64,000 nt of DNA from positions 50,141-114,140 of the forward strand of contig DASTKT010000059.1 in assembly GCA_035715725.1 (NCBI GenBank), read 5' to 3'. Positions 50,076-62,200 of the stretch are shown here, piece by piece. This DNA comes from JADGGV01 sp035715725 (GTDB taxonomy: Bacteria > Gemmatimonadota > Gemmatimonadetes > Longimicrobiales > RSA9). The notes below the pieces were generated by a model. The model saw only the letters and a program-made list of their open reading frames with translations, was not told the origin of the DNA and made no database searches. Positions within the stretch are counted from its first letter, which is position 1. Each line of letters begins with the position of its first letter. The translations under genes were made by a program, and so were the position numbers.

Positions 50076-50974
50076 AGACATTGGAGTGGGCCGGCGTCTT
50101 TCCGGCCATCACTACGCCATTCCGAGAGGACCTGAGCGTCGACGAGGATTTCCTGCGCCGCCACGTGGCCTGGCTCGTGGAACATGGCTGCCGCGGGGTC
50201 GTGGCGAACGGGTCGCTGGGCGAAGGGGCCACCCTCACGTTCGCCGAGAAGGTCCGCGTCCTCGAGGTGTGCCGGGAGGCCACCGGCGGCCGCGTCCCCC
50301 TCGTCGCCGGGATCAGCGGGCTCGCCACCTCGGAGTGCGTGGCGCTCGCCCGCGCCTCCGCCGAGGCCGGTAGCGATGCGGTGATGGTGCTTCCGCCGTA
50401 CGTCTACCAGGGCGACTGGCGCGAGACGCACGCCCACTTCTCCGCCGTCATCGATGCGACGCCCCTCCCCTGCATGCTCTACAACAACCCCGGGGCGTAC
50501 GGCACCGACCTCCGCGCCGCCGAGGTGGAGGCGCTGTGCGCACGCCACGAGAACTTGCAGGCCGTGAAGGAATCGAGCGGCGACGTGCGGCGGGTGACGG
50601 CGCTGGTCGAGCGCCTCGGCGACCGCGTGGCCGTCTTCGCCGGGCTCGACGACATGGTGGTGGAGGCGGTGGCCATGGGCGCCACCGGCTGGGTCGCGGG
50701 GCTCGTCAACGCGCTCCCCGCCGAGAGCGTCCGCCTCTTCGAGCTGGCCACCCATGGCGCGCGCGAGGGAGCCCGCCGGCTATACGAGTGGTTCCTCCCC
50801 CTCCTCCGCTTCGACACGCTGCCGAAGTTCGTTCAGCTCATCAAGCTCGTCCAGGCGGAGGTCGGCTGGGGAAGCCCCGCGGTCCGCCCGCCGCGGCTCC
50901 CGCTGCAGGACGAAGAGCTCGCGCAGGCCGTGGAGGTCATCCGCTCCCGCATGGCGGAGGCCGCGGGCATCTGA
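50072..50974 (+). CDS. 1-pyrroline-4-hydroxy-2-carboxylate deaminase (DapA family), copy 1
   Basis: A 300-residue class-I aldolase-type TIM barrel. The N-terminus has GVFPAITTPFREDLSVDEDF, the GxxGE motif NGSLGEGATLT, Tyr138 in MLYNNPGAYGTD and the Schiff-base lysine Lys166 in AVKESSGD. In this context it deaminates and dehydrates 1-pyrroline-4-hydroxy-2-carboxylate to 2-oxoglutarate semialdehyde (Pseudomonas LhpC-like) rather than making dihydrodipicolinate. It overlaps the preceding subunit gene by ATGA, completing the pathway within one operon. A second copy of about the same length lies at 63,038. A strong hairpin follows. Confidence 0.9.
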   Translation: MKTLEWAGVFPAITTPFREDLSVDEDFLRRHVAWLVEHGCRGVVANGSLGEGATLTFAEKVRVLEVCREATGGRVPLVAGISGLATSECVALARASAEAGSDAVMVLPPYVYQGDWRETHAHFSAVIDATPLPCMLYNNPGAYGTDLRAAEVEALCARHENLQAVKESSGDVRRVTALVERLGDRVAVFAGLDDMVVEAVAMGATGWVAGLVNALPAESVRLFELATHGAREGARRLYEWFLPLLRFDTLPKFVQLIKLVQAEVGWGSPAVRPPRLPLQDEELAQAVEVIRSRMAEAAGI

Positions 50975-50980
50975 AAAGGC

Positions 50981-51008
50981 GCGGCCGCGGGACCACTCCC
51001 GCGGCCGC
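50981..51008 (+). terminator. Perfect 11-bp hairpin after the deaminase gene
   Basis: GCGGCCGCGGG (50981-50991) and CCCGCGGCCGC (50998-51008) pair perfectly around a six-base loop, seven bases after the stop codon. Without a U-tract it may only partly stop transcription, or protect the operon mRNA from 3' decay before the transporter-like gene. Confidence 0.55.
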
Positions 51009-51044
51009 AGCGAGGTCCCCCCCAGACGAAGGGTGACGCCGGCA

Positions 51045-51929
51045 ATGCTCGCTCTCCTGTTCCTCGCGCTCGGTTCCATCGCTGCGGCCTACATCTTCAT
51101 CTGGGGGCGCGACATCCGCCGGCGCTCCGCCCGGGTGCGCACCACGCCCGGCCTGGGGGTCCTCGGCTGCGTCACCAACTTCTTCGACGCCCTCGGCATC
51201 GGATCCTTCGCCACCACCACTTCCGCCTTCAAGTTCTGGCGGCTCGTGGACGACCGCGTCATCCCCGGCACGCTCAACGTCGGACACACCCTCCCCACCG
51301 TGGCGCAGGCGTTCATCTTCATCGCCGTCGTCAAGGTCGACGTCCGCACGCTCGTCCTCCTCATCGCCGCGGCGGTGGCCGGAGCCTGGCTCGGCGCCGG
51401 CGTGGTCGCCCGCTGGCCGCGCCGCTCCGTCCAGCTCGGCATGGGCGGCGCGCTCCTCGCTGCCGCCGCCCTCATGCTCGGCAGCCTCCTCAAGATCGGC
51501 CCGCCCGGCGGCGAAGCGCTCGCCCTCACCGGCACCCGCCTCTGGCTCGGGATCACCGGCAACTTCCTGCTCGGCGCGCTCATGACCCTCGGCATCGGCC
51601 TCTACGCGCCCTGCCTCATCATGATCAGCATGCTCGGCATGTCCCCCCTCACCGCGTTCCCCATCATGATGGGCTCCTGCGCCTTCCTCATGCCCGTCGG
51701 GAGCGCCCGCTTCATCCGCGAGGGGAGCTACGATCCGCGCGCCGCCCTCGGACTCGCGATCGGCGGCGTGCCCGGAGTGCTCGTCGCCGGACTGATCGTC
51801 AAGTCGCTGCCGCTCGACCTCGTTCGCTGGCTCGTCGTCGTCGTCGTGATCTACACCGCCATCGCCATGCTCCGCTCCGCGATGCGCGAGCGGGTCGCGG
51901 CGCCCGTCGCGGTGCCCGCGGCCGACTGA
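51045..51929 (+). CDS. TauE/SafE-family membrane transporter-like protein
   Basis: A 294-residue protein with about seven or eight transmembrane helices. The two family half-repeats open GVLGCVTNFFDALGIGSFATTTSAFKFW and LLGALMTLGIGLYAPCLIMISMLGMSP, with KFW and PVGSAR-type loops after each. Members move organic anions such as sulfoacetate and sulfite. In this operon it could carry a substrate or product of hydroxyproline breakdown, since no other hydroxyproline permease is visible; this is an inference. The start ATG is at 51045; an in-frame GTG at 51033 would leave no ribosome-binding-site spacer. A long GC hairpin follows the gene. Confidence 0.82.
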   Translation: MLALLFLALGSIAAAYIFIWGRDIRRRSARVRTTPGLGVLGCVTNFFDALGIGSFATTTSAFKFWRLVDDRVIPGTLNVGHTLPTVAQAFIFIAVVKVDVRTLVLLIAAAVAGAWLGAGVVARWPRRSVQLGMGGALLAAAALMLGSLLKIGPPGGEALALTGTRLWLGITGNFLLGALMTLGIGLYAPCLIMISMLGMSPLTAFPIMMGSCAFLMPVGSARFIREGSYDPRAALGLAIGGVPGVLVAGLIVKSLPLDLVRWLVVVVVIYTAIAMLRSAMRERVAAPVAVPAAD

Positions 51930-51933
51930 GACG

Positions 51934-51980
51934 GCCGGCCGCCGCCGCCGCGCCCGTGCGTGGGCGGCTCGGCGGCCGGC
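51934..51980 (+). terminator. Long GC hairpin ending the hydroxyproline operon
   Basis: GCCGGCCGCCG (51934-51944) and CGGCGGCCGGC (51970-51980) pair perfectly, with inner GCCC/GGGC tracts to lengthen the stem. It begins five bases after the TauE-like stop codon and precedes the promoter of the metallopeptidase-cyclophilin gene. Confidence 0.6.
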
Positions 51981-52011
51981 GTCGCGTGTCCCCATTCCGG
52001 CCGCTTCGGTC

Positions 52012-52026
52012 GGATAAAGTATACTG
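52012..52026 (+). promoter_or_regulatory. Candidate operator/promoter before the metallopeptidase-cyclophilin gene
   Basis: GGATAAAGTATACTG differs in one base from the minus-strand sequence at the gntR promoter (44120-44134). It contains TATACT (52020-52025), a good -10 hexamer 35 bp before the ATG; the -35 is weak. It is the only AT-rich patch in this gap. Confidence 0.65.
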
Positions 52027-52060
52027 CCGACGGCCGCCCCAGGGCGGCGGGAGCGGTCCC

Positions 52061-54220
52061 ATGCGCAAGGCAAGCGTCCTCTTCGGGATCGGGCTCGCGG
52101 TCGCGGGCGCGGGCGCGTGTGCCCGCCCGCCGGCACCGTCCCCGGCCGCGCCGGGCGAGCACGTGGCGCGGCAGCCCCCACCGCCGCCGGCGCCGCCGCG
52201 AGTGGACACGGCGTCCGGGGCGGCGCCGGCGGACACGGCCTCCGCGGCGCGCGGGGCGGAGGCCGCCCGCGCGGCGGCGCCGGGAGACCTCGCGTCCGCC
52301 GGGACGCGTCCGGCGTCGTCGGTCGCGCCGCCGGCGGCCGCTGGGTCGTCGGCGAACGCGGCGTCGGCCGCTGCGTCGTCGGAGAACACGGCGTCGCATA
52401 AGGCGGCGCCGATGCCGGGCACTGCCGGGCCCGGGACCGGCAGCCCGGCGCGGGCGGGGGCGCGGTCGCGGGAGCGGCCGGCCATGGTGGCGTGCCCGTG
52501 GCCGCGGCCGCCCGCGGCGGCCACGGTGGCGGACACGGCGAGCCCGCCGCCGCCGGCGGGGGTGATCGATCCGCCGCGCGCGCGCATTCCGGACTGTGCT
52601 CCGCCGGGGTGGAAGCCGCCGGCGCGGCTGAAGACGTTCGTCCGGCCGACGCGGTCGCGGGACCGGCCGAAGCCGCTGGTGGACGACTACCTGAAGTACG
52701 TGGTGACGGCGCCGCCGCCGGAGGTGGTCGCGCGCTACGAGCTGGACACCACGTACTACAGGAAGTACGCGGACGCGAACGGCTTCCCGATCCTCGCGTC
52801 GGCGAAGGTGTCGGACGCGGCGCTGGCGATCGTGCGGGACCAGGTGAACTACATGCTCGGGAGCCGTCCGGACATCCGGGACACGATGATCGCGCACGGC
52901 GCGCGCATCGGGATCATGGCGGAGACCGAGTACACCATGGACGTACCCGAGCAGCGGCGTTGGCGGGTGCCCAGGTACCTGGATCCGCGACTGACGTACG
53001 GGGAGCGGGCGCGCTACTACGAGCCGGGCGGGCTGGGCTCGATGACGCCGGAGGCGTACTGGAACCCGCGGGCGCGGGGAATGGGCGGGACGTTCACGAC
53101 GTGCGCGGAGGAGAACGTCCTGGGCTACTACGGGACGCGGTACTGGGGCACGAACATCTGCGTGCACGAGTTCTCGCACGGCATCATGGGCGCGGGGATC
53201 GGGAACGCGGACCCGGCCTGGTTCCAGGAGATCGTGGACGCGTACAAGGCGGCGAAGGCGACGTGCCTGAAGACGGCGCTGGGCTACGCGGGGAACACGT
53301 TCAACGAGTACTGGGCGGTGGGGGTGGAGTGGTACGTGGGGAGCGGCGGGAAGGAGCGCGCGGCGCTGAGGGCGGAGGATCCGAGGCTGTACGGGCTGAT
53401 CGCGCGCCTGATCCCGGAAGACAAGGGGCTGCCGCTCCGCGCCAACGTGGCGGCGCAGCCGCGGGAGCGGATGGAGACGACGGTGCGGGAGCGGAACCCG
53501 GCGTGGTGGCGGCGGGAGCAGCGCCGGCAGGCGGAGGCGGCGGACAGCGCCCGGCGCGCGGGACGGCCGCGTCGCCCGCAGGCGCGGGAGCCGGCGTGCG
53601 TGCCGCAGCGGCCGAGCCCGGCGGCGGACACCCCCGCCACGATCCTGCTGCACCCGGAGGACCCCCGCTGGGCGGAGCACGCGCCGGACGCCTACGAGGC
53701 CGTGTTCGAGACGAGCCGCGGCCGCTTCGTCGTCGAGGTGCGGCGGGAGTGGGCGCCGAACGGCGCGGACCGCTTCTACGACCTGGTCCGCAACGGCTAC
53801 TACGACGGCGGCCGCTTCCATCGCGTGATCAAGGGCTTCATCGCGCAGTGGGGGCTGCACGGGGACCCGGCCGTCTACCGCGTGTGGAAGACGCGCTACA
53901 TCCCGGACGACCCGGTGAAGCTGGGGAACGCGCGCGGGACCATTGGCTTCGCCATGACGGGCCCGGACACGCGCTCGACGCAGGTCTACATCAACACCGG
54001 GGACAACACGCGCATCGACGCGCAGGGCTTCGCCGCGTTCGGCCGCGTCCGCGAGGGGATGGAGGTGGTGGACAGCCTCTACTCCGGCTACGGCGACGGC
54101 TCCGGCGGCGGCGTGCGCGCCGGGCGGCAGGGGCCGCTCGAGGCCGGCGGCAACGCGTACCTGCAGCGCGAGTACCCGAAGCTCGACTACATCGAGAAGG
54201 CGTGGATCCGGCCGCGGTGA
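52061..54220 (+). CDS. Lipoprotein fusing an HEFSH metallopeptidase-like domain to a cyclophilin prolyl isomerase
   Basis: A 719-residue protein. The lipobox is GLAVAGAGAC with Cys20, followed by ~170 residues of Ala/Pro/Ser-rich linker. Residues ~200-480 look like a zinc peptidase: NICVHEFSHGIMGAG holds HEFSH at 369-373, and NTFNEYWAVGVEWYVG gives Glu416 and Glu423 as possible third ligands, a gluzincin-like spacing of the kind in lethal-factor-type (ATLF-like) domains. Residues ~545-700 are a cyclophilin domain: VFETSRGRFVVEV, GGRFHRVIKGFIAQWG with the catalytic Arg/Phe/Gln, and GTIGFAMTGPDTRSTQVYIN. A lysine/arginine-rich hinge separates them. Isomerising X-Pro bonds next to a peptidase would suit proline-rich substrates. 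The domain assignments are from motifs; the pairing is unusual. Confidence 0.82.
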   Translation: MRKASVLFGIGLAVAGAGACARPPAPSPAAPGEHVARQPPPPPAPPRVDTASGAAPADTASAARGAEAARAAAPGDLASAGTRPASSVAPPAAAGSSANAASAAASSENTASHKAAPMPGTAGPGTGSPARAGARSRERPAMVACPWPRPPAAATVADTASPPPPAGVIDPPRARIPDCAPPGWKPPARLKTFVRPTRSRDRPKPLVDDYLKYVVTAPPPEVVARYELDTTYYRKYADANGFPILASAKVSDAALAIVRDQVNYMLGSRPDIRDTMIAHGARIGIMAETEYTMDVPEQRRWRVPRYLDPRLTYGERARYYEPGGLGSMTPEAYWNPRARGMGGTFTTCAEENVLGYYGTRYWGTNICVHEFSHGIMGAGIGNADPAWFQEIVDAYKAAKATCLKTALGYAGNTFNEYWAVGVEWYVGSGGKERAALRAEDPRLYGLIARLIPEDKGLPLRANVAAQPRERMETTVRERNPAWWRREQRRQAEAADSARRAGRPRRPQAREPACVPQRPSPAADTPATILLHPEDPRWAEHAPDAYEAVFETSRGRFVVEVRREWAPNGADRFYDLVRNGYYDGGRFHRVIKGFIAQWGLHGDPAVYRVWKTRYIPDDPVKLGNARGTIGFAMTGPDTRSTQVYINTGDNTRIDAQGFAAFGRVREGMEVVDSLYSGYGDGSGGGVRAGRQGPLEAGGNAYLQREYPKLDYIEKAWIRPR

Positions 54221-54243
54221 GGCCGGGTCCGGAGGGTTCCTTC

Positions 54244-54293
54244 GTTCCCGCCTCCGCCGCCGCCTCCGAACGGCCGGAGGCGGGGGCGGGAAC
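54244..54293. terminator. Hexamer-type hairpin after the metallopeptidase-cyclophilin gene
   Basis: GTTCCCGC (54244-54251) pairs with GCGGGAAC (54286-54293), and inside it GCCTCCG (54262-54268) pairs with CGGAGGC (54275-54281). It lies 24 bp after the stop and 41 bp before the S9 peptidase start, so it may end one transcript. It is a compact member of the GCCTCC inverted-repeat family. Confidence 0.6.
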
Positions 54294-54333
54294 GACAACC
54301 GATCCGAACGAAATCTCCCACCAGAAGGAGCCG

Positions 54334-56913
<2,580 letters not shown>

Positions 56914-56943
56914 TACCAGGCGCGCGAGTTCCGTTCATCTTTT

Positions 56944-57009
56944 CCGCCTCCGCGCCCGCTTCCACCTCCGCTCCCGGCCGTTCGGAGGCGGAGGCGGGCG
57001 TGGAGGCGG
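56944..57009. repeat. GCCTCC-hexamer inverted repeat after the S9 peptidase gene
   Basis: CCGCCTCCGCGCCCGC (56944-56959) pairs with GCGGGCGTGGAGGCGG (56994-57009), 15 of 16 positions being complementary. TTCCGTT before it and AACGGAT after it are further complementary flanks. It starts 30 bp after the stop codon. Terminator function is probable by position. Confidence 0.6.
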
Positions 57010-57037
57010 AGGCGGGAACGGATCCGGTGAACCTGGT

Positions 57038-57232
57038 ATGATCCGCGCCGCGCGGCTTCGGCGCGCACTCCTGCTGGCGGCCGCCGGGGCGGCGGCCGCC
57101 GCCCGGGCGGGGCCACGGCGCAGGGGCGGGGCGCGAGCACGGCGCACGGCGCCGGCGTGGCACACGGCGCCCGCACCCTCGACGAGCAGCTCCTACGGGC
57201 GTTCACCGTCCGCAACATCGGCCCGTTCCGCT
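57038..57232 (+). pseudogene. 5' fragment of a second sortilin/VPS10-like propeller gene, frameshifted and cut off
   Basis: From ATG 57038 the sequence encodes a signal peptide (RRALLLAAAGAAAAARAG). At GGGG 57109-57112 the frame breaks: read one frame over, it continues ATAQGRGASTAHG and then TLDEQLLRAFTVRNIGPFRS, the typical N-terminus of secreted sortilin-like proteins, whose intact example here has HVLKFRYMGPPSAGR. At about base 57,232 homology stops abruptly, and an AT-richer stretch (AATAAAATTCCGTTGTCTG) leads into the 3' end of the convergent minus-strand gene. Thus a gene that once followed the S9 peptidase has lost all but its first ~65 codons, plus one base. Confidence 0.65.
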
Positions 57233-57278
57233 CCAATAAAATTCCGTTGTCTGTTGGCCTGCAGCGCACTGAGCTCCA

Positions 57279-59201
57279 TCACCTCCCGCACCCCGGCATG
57301 CGGAACGCGCCGATCCGCGTCGAGTACGCGGTCGCGTCCTTCTTGAGGTAGTCGCCCACGTACCAGATCGTGCAGTCGTCGGCGGGGTCGACGGCGGTCT
57401 GCGTGTAGTCCTCCCAGCGGAGCGTGTTCGTCTGCGCCGCCTCGCCCTCGACCAGGACGGTCTCGGCCAGGGAGAGCTCGCCGGGCGGATCGGTGGGGCG
57501 GCGCCCGGCGAAGCGCTGGCCGGGGAAGTGGTCCGGCCCCCCGAACGAGTAGCCGATCCCGATGTTCCCGCGTCTGTCGATGGCCGGGCTCCCCATCCAC
57601 CGGTAGAGCCCGTCCGCGAGGTAGGTGCCCTGCTGGTGCAGCTCCAGATCGCGGTCCTTCCCCACACGGAACTCGTACCAGCGCACGCCGCCGCCGCTGG
57701 CGGAGGTGTTCACGGAGTGCGCCGCCACGACGGACTCCTGGTCGCCGATCCGGCGGTAGACGACGCGCGCCATGATCTTGTCGCCCTGCGCGTCGAGCCG
57801 CCGGTCCGTCCCGGGCTGCGGGACGCAGTTCGTGAGCTGGCCGTCGCACAGGTAATGGTACGGCGCCACGCGGATCGGCTCCGGACCGATCACCCTCGTC
57901 TTCGACGGGTCCTTCCAGTCCACGTGGAACTTCCACGCGTTGATCACGCTGTCCTGGAAGATGCTGTCGAGCTGCCGGCCGCCGGCCGCGAGCATGATGT
58001 TGGGCGCGCCCGCGGGGGGCAGCTCCTTCCCCTCGAGGTCCGCGTTGTTCAGGAAGTTCACGTTCTCCACGATCACGCACTGCTCGGATGCCGGCTCCCC
58101 CTTCAGCATCTTCGCGCGCTCGGCCACGCACGCGTGCTTCTGCGTGGCCACCGTCTCGGAGATGCGATTGTCGCTGGTGCTCGTGGGGACGTAATAGCCG
58201 TCCGGCCACACCGCCGGGCGCGGGTAGTCCGGGAAGTACGGCCGCAGGAACTCGTAGCGGTAGTAGGACCCGAGCGGGTCCGGGCTCGTGCTGACGGCGT
58301 AGCACATGGCGTACACGCCCTGCGGCTCCTGCGGGCGCTCCCCCTCCCCGCCCGGCCCGCGCCGCTGTGGCGGCGTCGTGTCCGTCATGGTCTGCGGCTG
58401 GAACAGCGCCGCCGCGTGCCCGGGCTGTCCGGCAACTGCCGGCATGCTCACGGCCGCCGGGTCGCCTGGACGCGTCCCGGCGGGCTGGTCCGCGCGGTAG
58501 GGGAGCCGCGAGAAGATCGGCATCACGATCAGCCACCGGTCCGCGAGCTGGTCGTAGCGGACCACCGCGTCCCCATTGTTGCGCTCCGCGCAGGCACCGC
58601 CGAAGCCCCGGAAGACGTTGTTCGTCGGAACCGCGCCGTACAGCGCCCGGCCGGTGTCGCGGAACTTCTTCCCCTTCCTCGTGAAGATCGCCATGCGCGA
58701 GTTCACGATCGGCACGATGTGGTCGGGGCCGACCGCCAGCGTGTTGTCCGACGGGTTGCGGCCCCGGCCGGGGCCCTGCGGCCCCTGGAAGCCCACGCCG
58801 AGGCCGTCGAAGGATTCGACCAGCGCGGGCGCCGGGCCGCGGCCGGGCGCCTTCTGCTCCACGTCCGCGCCAGAAGGCGACGAGCGCTCGGAGGCTCGCG
58901 CCGGGAGAGCCGCGAGCCCGGGAGCCGCGGAACCCTCGGCAGCGCCCATCTCGCCGGAGATCGCAGTTGCGCCGAACGCGCCCCGAGCGCGCACGCCACC
59001 CGGCGCCGCGCCGAGGCTCCGCAGCGGCGCGGAGACGTCGTGCGCGACGGGCGGATTCAGCAGCACCGGCCCGACCCTCGGGTGCGCGGGCCGCGGGGCG
59101 GGCGGACCGGCGGAGGCGCGGCCGATGCCGCCCGCCAGCACGACGGCGGCGACCCCGACAAGGAGCGCGACACGCCTGAACCCCGGGCCGCCTCGCGTCA
59201 C
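57279..59201 (-). CDS. Secreted propeller-like protein of unknown function
   Basis: A 640-residue protein from GTG 59201, which overlaps the stop of the sortilin-like gene by four bases. The signal peptide is VALLVGVAAVVLAGGIGRASAG, followed by a ~100-residue Ala/Pro/Gly-rich linker. The rest has VESFDGLGVGFQGPQG, NPSDNTLAVGPDHIVPIVNSRM, YDQLADRWLIVMPIF, GYYVPTSTSDNRISETVATQ, GSPAIDRRGNIGIGYSFGG and WEDYTQTAVDPADDCTIWYV. These strand-turn patterns suggest a beta-propeller related to sialidase-type or exo-alpha domains. The ending is intact (RIGAFRMPGCGR, then TGA). It is co-translated with the sortilin-like protein, so the two probably work together. I cannot name a function. Confidence 0.75.
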   Translation of the reverse strand: MTRGGPGFRRVALLVGVAAVVLAGGIGRASAGPPAPRPAHPRVGPVLLNPPVAHDVSAPLRSLGAAPGGVRARGAFGATAISGEMGAAEGSAAPGLAALPARASERSSPSGADVEQKAPGRGPAPALVESFDGLGVGFQGPQGPGRGRNPSDNTLAVGPDHIVPIVNSRMAIFTRKGKKFRDTGRALYGAVPTNNVFRGFGGACAERNNGDAVVRYDQLADRWLIVMPIFSRLPYRADQPAGTRPGDPAAVSMPAVAGQPGHAAALFQPQTMTDTTPPQRRGPGGEGERPQEPQGVYAMCYAVSTSPDPLGSYYRYEFLRPYFPDYPRPAVWPDGYYVPTSTSDNRISETVATQKHACVAERAKMLKGEPASEQCVIVENVNFLNNADLEGKELPPAGAPNIMLAAGGRQLDSIFQDSVINAWKFHVDWKDPSKTRVIGPEPIRVAPYHYLCDGQLTNCVPQPGTDRRLDAQGDKIMARVVYRRIGDQESVVAAHSVNTSASGGGVRWYEFRVGKDRDLELHQQGTYLADGLYRWMGSPAIDRRGNIGIGYSFGGPDHFPGQRFAGRRPTDPPGELSLAETVLVEGEAAQTNTLRWEDYTQTAVDPADDCTIWYVGDYLKKDATAYSTRIGAFRMPGCGR

Positions 59202-62200
59202 GGCGTACCCCCGTCCGTGATCGTGATCTTCCCGGCGAGGGCCTGGTTCAACGCCACCAGGTCCTGCTGCATCAGGCGGTCGTAGTCCTTGCGTGCCTGC
59301 GCGAGCTGCTGCTCGAGCGTCGCCAGCGTCGCCAGGGAGGCGTCGGTCGGGCGGTACTCCGCCCCGCCCTGCACGTCGCCCGCGCCCGTCCCCACCTCGC
59401 CGTACAGCCAGATCAGGTTCATGTAGATCCTGTAGGCTTCGACGTACCACTTGTCGTCGCTGTGCAGGTCGGTGCGGGAGAGGAGCTGCAGCAGCACGCT
59501 CATGCGCTTCTGCTCGAAGGAGCGCAGCGCCGCCGCGGCGTCGCCGGACGGCCTGGCCTTGAGCCGGTCCTCCACCTGCTTCCCCACCACCTCCAGGCGG
59601 TTGATCATGTCCACCGTCTGGTCCATGTCCGCCACGATGCGCTCCTGCGTCTCGGAGGACGCCGCCAGATCGGCGACCGACGAGGTGATGGACGGATCCT
59701 TCACCACCTCGAACGGTTGCGTGTAGCTCTGCGTGCCCACGGTCATGCGCACGGCGTACTTCCCCGGCGGCACGATCGGCGCCGCCCGCTGCGGCTGTTG
59801 GATCCCCCAGTGGTTGATCGGGCGCGTGTCCTTCCCCTTGAAGCGCGCCTCCTCCCAGATGTGGGGGTTGTCCGGCGGGGTGGTGCGCAGCTCCACCTGA
59901 CGCGGACCGACGGTCGTCAGGTCCCAGCTCGTGCGGTTCAGCCCCGCGTGCGACCTGACCTCCAGCGTGCGGATCACCTTCCCGCCGTCGTTCAGGATCT
60001 CGAGCCGCAGCGGCGCCGCCGGCGCGCCCTTCACCATGTAGAGGATGTCGACGTTGCCGGTGCGCGCGGCTCGCACCCCCGCCCGCGGCGGGTACAGGTA
60101 CGCCTCGGCCACCTGCGGCACCTTGTCGGCGTTCTCCAGCGCGGTGATGTCGTGCATGATGAAGAGGCCGCGCCCGTACGTCGAGACGACGACGTCGTGA
60201 TACTCCTTCTGCACCTCGATCCACGTCACCGGCGCCGCGGGGAGCCCCTCGTTGAACCGCGTCCACGTCGCGCCGTCGTCCATCGAGTAGAAGAAGCCGT
60301 TCCCCGTCCCGGCGAACAGCATCCCCCGCCGGTTCGGGTTCTCGGCCACGGACATCACGTACGCGAGCGGGTGCTTCGACGGCAGGCCGCCGCTGATCTT
60401 CGTCCACGTCCGGCCGTAGTCGCTCGTCTTGTAGAGGTACGGCTCGCGGTCGTCCATCATGTGGAAGTCGATCGCCACGTACGCGGCGGCGGGATCGAAG
60501 TGCGACGGCGCGATCTGCCGGATCGTCCCCCACGCGGGGAGCCCCGTCATGTTCTTCGTGACGTTCGTCCAGTTCCCGCCGCCGTCGCGCGTGTACCAGA
60601 GCTGGCCGTCATTCGTCCCCGCCCAGATCAGCCCGCGCTGCGCCGGCGAGGGCGCGATCGCGAAGACCACCTCGCCGTAGAACTGCCCGAGGTTGTCGCC
60701 GATGATCCCGCCCGAGGAGACGATGTAGCGCGAGTCGTTCGTCGACAGGTCTGGGCTGATCACGTCCCAGCTCTGCCCCTGGTTCCGCGTCCGGAAGACG
60801 ACCTGGCAGCCATAGTAGACCGTCTCCGGGTCGAACGGATCGATCGCGAGCGGAGGCGTCCAGTGGCAGCGGTACTTCGCCTTGTTCGGCTCGGAGTCCA
60901 ACGTGTGCATCCACGGAGCCACGTGGCGGGCCCGGCCGACGCCGTTGTCGAACCGGGTGACCGTGTTCCCGTAGCACGACGCCCAGATGATGTCCGGATC
61001 GGAGGGGAGCGGCAGCGTGAAGCCCGACTCGCAGCCGCCAATCCCGGCCTGCCAGGGGACGCCGGCGCCGATGCCGCCGCCCGGGCCGAAGCGGCCGCCC
61101 CGAGGAGCGCCGCCGGGCCCTCGCCCACCAGGAGCACCCTGGCCGCCGGGATTGGCCTGCCGCGCGCCGGCCGCCGCGGGGGGCGGGCCGGCCCGTTCGC
61201 CCCCGCCTCGCTGGGCCGTATCCGTCGCGGGCGGACCGCCCCGACCCCCCTGACCATCCTCCCCGCCGCGGCGCTCCCCGCGCGGACCGCCGATTCCCGG
61301 GATCCCGCCCGAACCGACCCCCGCGCTGTCACCGTACGCCGGCACGTTCGGCACCTCCACCGGCGAGTCGCTCCGCCCCCGCATGGTGCCGTCGTCCTGG
61401 CGGTTGCTGTAGATCCAGTACGGCGTCCGCTCGTCCAGCGCCACGTGGTACATCTGCCCGATCGGGAGCGAGATGCTGGCGTACGTCTTCCCGTGGTCGC
61501 GCGTGATCCCGGCGCCGCCGTCGCCCGTCGTCACCCAGTGGTCGGGGTTCAGCGGGTCGATCCATTCGTCGTGACAGTCGCCGCACCCGCCCACGCCGCG
61601 GGGGAACGTCAGCCCCCCGTCCGTCGACAGGAGCGAGCTGCTGTTCATCACGTGCACCTCGTCCGCGTTCTTCGGGCTCACCGTCACGCGGATGTAGTAG
61701 CCGGCGCGCCCGATCAGCCGCCGGTCCCAGCTCGCGGCCCGCCACGAGCGCCCGCCGTCGTCCGAGCGCCACAGCGAGCCCTGGTCCGCCGTCTGGATGA
61801 GCGCGTACACCCGCTGCGGGCTCGATGGCGCCACCGCCACATCCACCTTCCCCACCGGCGACTTCGGCAGCCCCGCGGCCGGCTTGATCCGCGTCCAGCT
61901 CGTGCCGCCGTCCCGCGAGACCCACACGCCGCTCCCGGCACCGCCGCTGAACATCGCCCACGTGTGCATCACCACTTCCCACGTCCCCGCGAACAGCACG
62001 TCGGGATCCTTCGGATCCATCGCCAGCCCGCTGCACCCCGTGTTCGGATTCACGAACAGCACGCGCCGCCAGCTCTTCCCGCCATCCACCGTGCGATAGA
62101 CGCCCCGCTCCTCCTGCGGCCCCGTCGTCCGCCCCAGCGCGCACACGAAGACGATGTCCGGGTTCGTCGGATGAATCACGATCCGCCCGATCCGCCCCGT

